Notes under the pieces: generated by a model
Seen by the model: only the letters and a program-made list of their open reading frames with translations
The model's database searches: none
Told to the model about the DNA's origin: nothing
Made by a program: the position numbers and the translations under genes
Part shown: piece by piece, positions 1 to 4,333 of the stretch
How positions within the stretch are numbered: position 1 is the stretch's first letter
Layout: each line of letters opens with the position of its first letter
NCBI GenBank assembly: GCA_024275615.1
Contig: JAJRYU010000300.1
Location: forward strand, 1-6,919
Reading direction: 5' to 3'
Source of the DNA: Planctomycetota bacterium
GTDB lineage: Bacteria; Planctomycetota; GCA-002687715; DRQF01
DNA length: 6,919 nt

Positions 1-1104
1 ACTCCAAAGTTCGTTGGTGAAACTGATGATCCCCAAGGTCTCAGCAGCGAAATTCACGAATCCGCCGTGTACAGTGTAGAGGTCCTTGTAGAGAATCATG
101 TAGCGGTAGAACGGCAGTATTTTGGCGCCGTCCTTGCCAATGGCATCGTAGACTTGAAGATCAGCGCGAGGGTATTCCGGTACATAGTCGGCCCCCGGTC
201 CGCGCAAGATCATGCCACCAGAGTTGTGATAGCTTTGTACTGAAGCGATGTTGGGATGGGCATAGAGAAAATTGCCAATACTCCTCACTTCAGGTTCTGA
301 GAAGGGGTAGGGGCCAGCTCCGTATTGAACATAATTGGGCCGCCAATCCGCAGGATTGTTGCGGTTCATGTCGTAACCACCAAGTCCATCTTCGTTGAGG
401 CGCCCGTCACCGTCGTCATCGATCCCTTCTGAACCGAGCAAGATGTAGTCTCCCGATTCTCCTGCTTTGACTCGTTTTAGGAATCGTGGATCGTCCGGAT
501 CGATCTTGTGGGTACCGTTTTTCTTGACTTTCATCCTCATACGCAAGATGTTGCCGTCACCATCAAGATCGTTGGGCGGGTCTTCGTCAAAGAGCCCATC
601 ACGATCATTGTCGGTCGGGCGCTGGCCTGATCGTGAGCTGCTCGAGGTATTGGCGTTCGCTAACCAGTAGTCGCGGCCGTCTGGGTTTACCGTTGGCACG
701 ATGTAGAAGACTCTTTCATCGACCAATTTCGTGACGCGCTCGATCTTGCCGTAGTTTTCAAGAAGATACCAGATGGTGTAGAGGCAGACTTCGGCACCTT
801 GGATCTCGTTGCCATGGATGTTGGCGTCGATGTACATCGCCGCTTTTTCCATTTCTGGTCCAGTCTTTTTGTTTTGCAGAGTGAGTTGCCACATGTCACG
901 CCCAAGAAAACTCTTGCCCAAGGAATGGACTTCAACGAACTGAGGCCAGGTCTTCTTGAATTGTTGAAGGACGGCGGCGATTTCTTTGTGGTTGTAGTAG
1001 CGATTGAAGGCCAAGTCGAGCTGGGGCCGGGGGGCACCCAGCGATTGACTGCTGAGGGGAAGCGAGGTGGCGACGGCGATGATGACTAAGAATAGGTGTT
1101 TCAT
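1..1104 (-). CDS. Secreted M14-family zinc carboxypeptidase, active-site residues intact (C-terminus outside window)
   Basis: Predicted exported metallo-carboxypeptidase of the M14 (carboxypeptidase A-like) family; 368 codons are visible and the frame runs off the left edge. Residues 1-24 form a Sec signal peptide (MKHLFLVIIAVATSLPL..., likely cut near SLGA-24). M14 landmarks appear in order: H97-G-N-E100 (first two zinc ligands), N140-P-D-G143, D245-M-N-R248 (the substrate-binding Asn-Arg motif), H293 in SYHNSGG (third zinc ligand) and E365 in SFTNELW (catalytic Glu). Two Asp-rich segments (about 164-188 and 228-241, with DLDGDG and DDDGDG) lie between the NPDG and NR motifs and resemble calcium-binding loops. 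The ATG overlaps the stop of the upstream paralogue by four bases (ATGA), so translational coupling is likely; GGGAG lies 11 nt before the start, a poor spacing. The signal peptide fixes this start. Substrate specificity cannot be read from the sequence. The missing part should be the C-terminal domain seen in the neighbour. Confidence 0.93.
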   Translation of the reverse strand, partial: MKHLFLVIIAVATSLPLSSQSLGAPRPQLDLAFNRYYNHKEIAAVLQQFKKTWPQFVEVHSLGKSFLGRDMWQLTLQNKKTGPEMEKAAMYIDANIHGNEIQGAEVCLYTIWYLLENYGKIERVTKLVDERVFYIVPTVNPDGRDYWLANANTSSSSRSGQRPTDNDRDGLFDEDPPNDLDGDGNILRMRMKVKKNGTHKIDPDDPRFLKRVKAGESGDYILLGSEGIDDDGDGRLNEDGLGGYDMNRNNPADWRPNYVQYGAGPYPFSEPEVRSIGNFLYAHPNIASVQSYHNSGGMILRGPGADYVPEYPRADLQVYDAIGKDGAKILPFYRYMILYKDLYTVHGGFVNFAAETLGIISFTNELWS

Positions 1105-2858
1105 GGCAGGGTGATCTCCCTTGTTGTTGGAGCGCAATGGGAAGGAGCCAGTTGCAAGTGCAGGACTTGCCCTTTATTGCCGAGGAACAACCAGCGAAAG
1201 TGTTTGCGTTCGGTGTTGGCGTCGATGCGTCCCAAGTTGTTGAGGACTTTGCCCTGGAGGAGATCTTCCTGCTTCGATTCAAAAATGAGAAGGTCCGGGC
1301 GGGAAGAGCGACAATTGAGACTTTGTTTCGTTTGGCTGGGAAATGCTCCGGTGTTCTTGATCCAAGTTTCCATTTCGTAGAGACCTTCACCTAAGCGCCG
1401 ACAGGAAACAGTTTCAAATTCCAGTTGGGCTCTTTTGCGTAACAGGAAGCCAAGGATTTGCCATTGTCGTTGGACCAGGATGGGGATCAACTCCGCTTTC
1501 GGGTTGTAGCGCACGAACGGTTTCCAGCCGCCGATCTCTATTTCTCCCAAGTCCCCATGCGAGGTTTTTTGCCAAGGAATGAAACCTTCTTGTGCGGCTT
1601 TGCGAATTGCGTCCTCGACACTGTCGTCGTCTTCACCTTGTGGTTGGGTCGTCATCGCAGGTTTCGACGTCGGTGAAGATGTCGACCTAGTGGCAGATTC
1701 TCCGGTCTCTTTTTGCGGTTTGGAATCGAGAACATCGAAAAGGTTGATGGCGGCGGAGACGAGGCCAAGTTGGTAATAGGTCCAGTCTTCAAAACTCCCT
1801 TCGACTTGGTGAATTCGTGAGACTGCGGCAGCATGTTTTTCTTTGGCAAAGTCTGAAAGAGACTTAAGAAGTTTAACATCGTCATCGATGTACTTGGTTA
1901 CGTGAGGTCGGCGGAATCGAGACTTGCTGGCTTTGGTCTTTCCTGGTTTTGGTAATTTCTGAATATTGTCATGGGTGCCATAGACGAGCACACTTTCCAA
2001 CCAAGGGCGCGCCAAGACGAAGTTCGCCAAGGCCCGGGAAGCTGGCTCACTCATAGCATGGGCGCCGCTCCCCAAGTCATGTTCCTTGAATTGATGAGCG
2101 AAATTCTGGTCCAAGCGCACACCGAAGTTTCCATCCTCACCGAACTCTCCATCATGGTCGACGTCGGTGCTTTCTGGAAAGACGCGGTAGACACCCAACT
2201 CGCCTTTTTTGGGATCGGCCAAGCGTATCCGACCAGGGTGATCAGGATCGTCAATCCAAGTGCCTTCCGGATGTCTTTGTCTCATGATTGACACAAAGCC
2301 GTCGCCGTTTAGATCTTGAGGTTGATCTTCATTGGCTGCACGACCGTCGCGGTCCCAATCGATGAGGCGTGCGTTTCCCTTGGCTCCGTGAGCGGGATTC
2401 TCCGTGAAGTAGCGCTCGGTGCCGTCGTGGTCGACTCGAGGAATGGCGATGAGGCGGCGATGAGCGAAGAGAGACTCGAATTCCGCCACCGGCAGGGTTG
2501 CAATACGTTCAACGAGTTCGAGGATGACGACACTTCCCACCAAGGAATCGGCCTCGAGTCCCGAGACCAAGAGCATTCCAGATTGCCAGGAAGCTCTCTC
2601 TTTCAGGTTGGCTGGCAGAGCCTTGCCTGTGGCCGCTTTTGTTCGGCCAATTTCAAGAGCGAGGATGTCCCGTCCTTTGAGTGTCTTGCCGACAGTTTGA
2701 AGACGAAATCCCTTGGCTTCGTTCGCGGCGGCCAAACTTCGGAGCCGATCATTGATCTCATTGCTGGAAGGATAAGAGTGGTTCTTAGAGGTCTGAGCCC
2801 AAGCATGGGTTGTCCATGCCAGACACAGTGTTGCGATCAGTATTGTTTGTCGTTTCAT
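1101..2858 (-). CDS. Secreted M14 carboxypeptidase-like protein with all catalytic residues lost (pseudopeptidase)
   Basis: A 585-aa exported protein, clearly a paralogue of the downstream M14 carboxypeptidase but apparently inactive. Residues 1-21 are a signal peptide with an AWA-Q cleavage site. Collinear matches to the neighbour include GKTLKGRD (57-64), the Asp-rich block 167-187 (DWDRDG...NEDQPQDLNGDG), DVDHDGEFGEDG (232-243), SEP (270-272) and QLGLVS (363-368). At the key sites the neighbour's HGNE is EADS (102-105), NPDG is DHDG (143-146), Asn-Arg is Asp250-Gln251, the third zinc His is Gly294 (YGTHDN), and the catalytic Glu is Asn372 (INLF). A Ser/Thr/Gln-rich linker (about 380-412) leads to a C-terminal domain with EIGGWKP, RYNPKAE and IKNTGAFPS, a pattern I associate with the accessory domain of secreted M14 proteins. 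The uninterrupted frame argues against decay. A binding, inhibitory or partner role for the coupled peptidase is inference. A perfect inverted repeat touches its ATG and there is no recognisable Shine-Dalgarno sequence. Confidence 0.9.
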   Translation of the reverse strand: MKRQTILIATLCLAWTTHAWAQTSKNHSYPSSNEINDRLRSLAAANEAKGFRLQTVGKTLKGRDILALEIGRTKAATGKALPANLKERASWQSGMLLVSGLEADSLVGSVVILELVERIATLPVAEFESLFAHRRLIAIPRVDHDGTERYFTENPAHGAKGNARLIDWDRDGRAANEDQPQDLNGDGFVSIMRQRHPEGTWIDDPDHPGRIRLADPKKGELGVYRVFPESTDVDHDGEFGEDGNFGVRLDQNFAHQFKEHDLGSGAHAMSEPASRALANFVLARPWLESVLVYGTHDNIQKLPKPGKTKASKSRFRRPHVTKYIDDDVKLLKSLSDFAKEKHAAAVSRIHQVEGSFEDWTYYQLGLVSAAINLFDVLDSKPQKETGESATRSTSSPTSKPAMTTQPQGEDDDSVEDAIRKAAQEGFIPWQKTSHGDLGEIEIGGWKPFVRYNPKAELIPILVQRQWQILGFLLRKRAQLEFETVSCRRLGEGLYEMETWIKNTGAFPSQTKQSLNCRSSRPDLLIFESKQEDLLQGKVLNNLGRIDANTERKHFRWLFLGNKGQVLHLQLAPSHCAPTTREITLP

Positions 2859-2889
2859 GCCCCGTGTTCTACACGAGGGAACACGGGGC
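2859..2889 (-). promoter_or_regulatory. Perfect 11-bp inverted repeat directly abutting the start codon of the pseudopeptidase gene
   Basis: The arms GCCCCGTGTTC and GAACACGGGGC pair perfectly around a 9-nt loop, and the last stem base is the base just before the ATG on the minus strand. There are two readings. As RNA, the hairpin would bury the ribosome-binding region, and no Shine-Dalgarno sequence is visible there. As DNA, it could be an operator over a promoter: on the minus strand TTCACG (2889-2894), a 17-nt spacer and TAGAAC (2866-2871) match four of six bases each to -35 and -10 boxes. The -10-like box lies 7 nt before the ATG, which would give a leaderless mRNA. It is not a typical terminator, since no T-run follows. 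The repeat is seen directly; its function is inference. Confidence 0.5.
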
Positions 2890-2908
2890 GTGAAGTGCCA
2901 ACAAGATC

Positions 2909-2933
2909 GATAGGCGGTTCACTACCACCTATC
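2909..2933 (-). terminator. Imperfect stem-loop after the lipoprotein gene, possible terminator
   Basis: On the minus strand GATAGGTGG and CCGCCTATC can form a 9-bp RNA stem with one G-U wobble around a 7-nt loop, 24 nt beyond the TAA of the lipoprotein gene. The wobble pairs only in the minus-strand transcript; the plus-strand RNA has a C-A mismatch there. Downstream bases are only weakly T-rich (GATCTTGTTGG), so this is at best a poor intrinsic terminator. It may instead be an mRNA-end or processing hairpin. Confidence 0.35.
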
Positions 2934-2956
2934 TACGCTTGCTGAGGTAGGTCAGG

Positions 2957-3517
2957 TTAGCGGTTCATTGCGATGAGGTGGTCACGAGCTGGACGGTAGT
3001 CTTGGTCCAAGTCCAAAGCCCGACGATATTCGTTTTCTGCTCGGGAAAGATTGCCGCGATGTTCGTAGATCTCACCCAAAGCGGTGTGCGCTTCCGGTGT
3101 GCGATATTCCGTAAGGGACCTCTTGAGCAAACGGATGCTCTCGCTGATGTTCCCTGTTCTTTGCGCCCGAGACAGAAGGTCTCGCGCTCGAGATTCACGG
3201 ACAGCGTAGTTGTCTCTATAGTCCCTGCGTGTCTCTCGAACCACCACTTCCCGAGGTGCGTCGTGAAAATGTCGGTCTCGAGCTTGCGCATCTTCATCCG
3301 CCTGGATGGCCCCTGCGATGAGGCCGACCCCAGCACCAATGGCCGCGCCTACTCCGGCGTCTCCTGCCGCCCAGCCGACCAAGGCACCCAGACCCGCCCC
3401 GCCAACAGTAGACCCAAAGACCGTGCCGCCAGGACTCCGATGTGGATTTGTACTGCAGGATGAAAGTAAGACCGTTCCTGCCATCAAGATCACCGCAGAA
3501 TACATGCGTAGTTTCAT
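2957..3517 (-). CDS. Lipoprotein with glycine-zipper segment and C-terminal TPR
   Basis: A 186-aa envelope lipoprotein of unknown specific function. Residues 1-20 are a type II signal peptide ending in the lipobox LLSS-C21, so Cys21 should be lipidated and anchor the protein. Residues about 30-72 form a Gly/Ala-rich glycine zipper (GSTVGGAGLGALVGWAAG, then GAAIGAGVGLIAGAI), a motif known for close helix packing in membrane-associated proteins. A charged Arg/Asp-rich linker (about 73-112) follows. A degenerate TPR half-repeat (about 109-138) and a good 34-residue TPR at about 141-174 (L147, G148, Y151, A160, Y164 and A167 at consensus positions) complete the protein and suggest protein-protein contacts. 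A purine-rich GAGAAGAG a few bases upstream supports this ATG; a second Met lies at codon 5. It is divergent from the MarR gene and 98 bp upstream of the pseudopeptidase gene, so co-transcription is possible but unproven. Confidence 0.88.
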   Translation of the reverse strand: MKLRMYSAVILMAGTVLLSSCSTNPHRSPGGTVFGSTVGGAGLGALVGWAAGDAGVGAAIGAGVGLIAGAIQADEDAQARDRHFHDAPREVVVRETRRDYRDNYAVRESRARDLLSRAQRTGNISESIRLLKRSLTEYRTPEAHTALGEIYEHRGNLSRAENEYRRALDLDQDYRPARDHLIAMNR

Positions 3518-3598
3518 TATTCTCTTCTCTCGATCAATGCCACCCGCTCCAACGAGGTGAACAGTAATTTGGCAGATCTACAGTCTCCCATAGTCGTC

Positions 3599-3616
3599 AC
3601 TGTCCGTACGGTGAGT
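3599..3616. promoter_or_regulatory. Dyad ACTnnCCGTACGGnnAGT in the divergent intergenic region, candidate MarR operator
   Basis: The 18-bp site has 14 of 18 positions in two-fold symmetry around the perfect octamer CCGTACGG. It lies between the divergent lipoprotein and marR-like genes, 82 bp before the first and 97 bp before the second start. MarR-family dimers typically bind palindromes of about this size near their own promoter and often control the divergent gene. An AT-rich stretch next to it (about 3614-3650) could hold promoter elements, but I could not assign convincing -35/-10 boxes. The symmetry is seen directly; operator function is inference. Confidence 0.35.
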
Positions 3617-3712
3617 TTAAGCACTTGTCAGCAATAATAGTGAAAAATTGCCCTGGGCTCTCTGGAATCAGCTCTTGCTGTTTGAGTGGCGGTCACGTTA
3701 TCTAGGCGTCTG

Positions 3713-4177
3713 ATGACTGATCCGTTACAAAAAGCCCTCAAGCAAAACCTTCCATTTGTGAATTTGGACATGCGTACCATTGTCGCGACCCTGAGGGCGG
3801 CTGCGGTGCTGCATGAGCTCATGCAGGGTTTTTTCAAACGCTATGGCGTTACTCACCAGCAATTCAACGTTCTTCGCATTCTCCGGGGCGCGGGGCATGA
3901 AGGCCTGCCTTCGCTTGAGGTGGCCAATCGCATGGTTCAGAGGGTTCCGGACATCACGCGCATACTGAGTCGACTTGAAAAGGCTGGTATGCTTACGCGC
4001 GAGCGTTCCGATGGCGATCGACGGGTTGTGCGGGTGCGCATGACAAAGAAAGCGGGAAATCTACTCGAAAGCATGGAAATACCGCTATTAGAGCACGGGC
4101 GCTTGATTTGTTCAGTCTTTACTGAAGAGGAACAGATTCACTTCAATAACCTCCTTGACGCCTTCTCCGATCGTTGA
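3713..4177 (+). CDS. MarR-family winged-helix transcriptional regulator
   Basis: A 154-aa cytoplasmic DNA-binding protein with the MarR layout. An N-terminal dimerisation helix (about 20-44) is followed by GVTHQQFNVLRIL (45-57), which starts the winged HTH. Next come LEVANRM and VPDITRILSRLEKAGMLTR (recognition-helix region, about 79-96), then the wing RSDGDRRVVRVRMT (about 98-111) with the family's Asp-Arg-Arg signature, and a C-terminal dimer helix. I chose the ATG at 3713 because AGG lies six bases before it; an in-frame GTG at 3686 would add nine residues but has no ribosome-binding site. The gene is divergent from the lipoprotein gene across a region with a dyad, which suggests autoregulation and control of that neighbour. 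The ligand or signal cannot be deduced. A perfect 18-bp palindrome lies within its coding region. Confidence 0.9.
   Translation: MTDPLQKALKQNLPFVNLDMRTIVATLRAAAVLHELMQGFFKRYGVTHQQFNVLRILRGAGHEGLPSLEVANRMVQRVPDITRILSRLEKAGMLTRERSDGDRRVVRVRMTKKAGNLLESMEIPLLEHGRLICSVFTEEEQIHFNNLLDAFSDR
3809..3826. repeat. Perfect 18-bp palindrome inside the marR-like coding region
   Basis: CTGCATGAGCTCATGCAG equals its own reverse complement over all 18 bases. It encodes Leu-His-Glu-Leu-Met-Gln in the N-terminal helix of the regulator, starting 97 bases after the proposed start codon. It may be chance, forced partly by codon choice, or an intragenic binding site. It does not resemble the intergenic dyad at 3599-3616. 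Confidence 0.4.
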
Positions 4178-4186
4178 TTGACCCTT

Positions 4187-4239
4187 GATGGGTAAAGACT
4201 TACCATCATTGGAGCCTGCGCGGCCTCGCCGCGCGTAGG
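4187..4239 (+). terminator. Two consecutive stem-loops just after the marR-like gene
   Basis: Ten bases after the TGA, GATGG-GTAA can pair with TTAC-CATC (4187-4207), with one bulged base and a 4-nt loop. A second hairpin follows, with a perfect GC-rich 7-bp stem GCGCGGC / GCCGCGC around a 3-nt loop (4218-4234), extendable by CCT/AGG (4215-4239). Neither has a T-run directly behind it; the nearest is TTTTT at 4290-4294 after a weak GACAA/TTGTC pairing (4264-4268 with 4285-4289). They could end or stabilise the regulator transcript. The rest of the gap to the next gene (4240-4333) holds no other clear element. Confidence 0.35.
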
Positions 4240-4333
4240 TGGCACCGATGACAATCTAAGGACGACAAGGAAGATTGACTTGGGTTGTCTTTTTCGTTGC
4301 CAATTTGGATACAAAGACGAAAAGAGGGGTCGG

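Noticed and set aside
228..720. A frameshift or missing piece in the left-edge peptidase because of its long Asp-rich stretches
   Set aside because: Codon-by-codon reading from 1104 to 1 shows no stop, and the same insertions occur in the paralogue, so they belong to the protein.
1101..2858. Treating the catalytically degenerate M14-like gene as a pseudogene
   Set aside because: The frame is intact over 585 codons, with a signal peptide, collinear conserved blocks and a C-terminal domain, and it is coupled to the next gene; only the catalytic positions have changed.
2316..2945. A 209-codon open frame on the plus strand across the start of the pseudopeptidase gene
   Set aside because: It is antisense to a convincing signal-peptide protein with family motifs, its translation shows no domain or signal, and it is rich in Cys, Arg and Gly as expected for a shadow frame.
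2978..3463. A 161-codon plus-strand open frame opposite the lipoprotein gene
   Set aside because: The minus-strand frame has a lipobox, a glycine zipper, a TPR and a ribosome-binding site; the plus frame has none of these.
4275..4313. Possible sigma70-type promoter before the large secreted protein (TTGACT at 4275, or TTGTCT at 4285 with GATACA at 4308)
   Set aside because: TTGACT has no acceptable -10 at the right distance, and TTGTCT with a 17-nt spacer meets only a three-of-six -10 match, so it is too weak to annotate.
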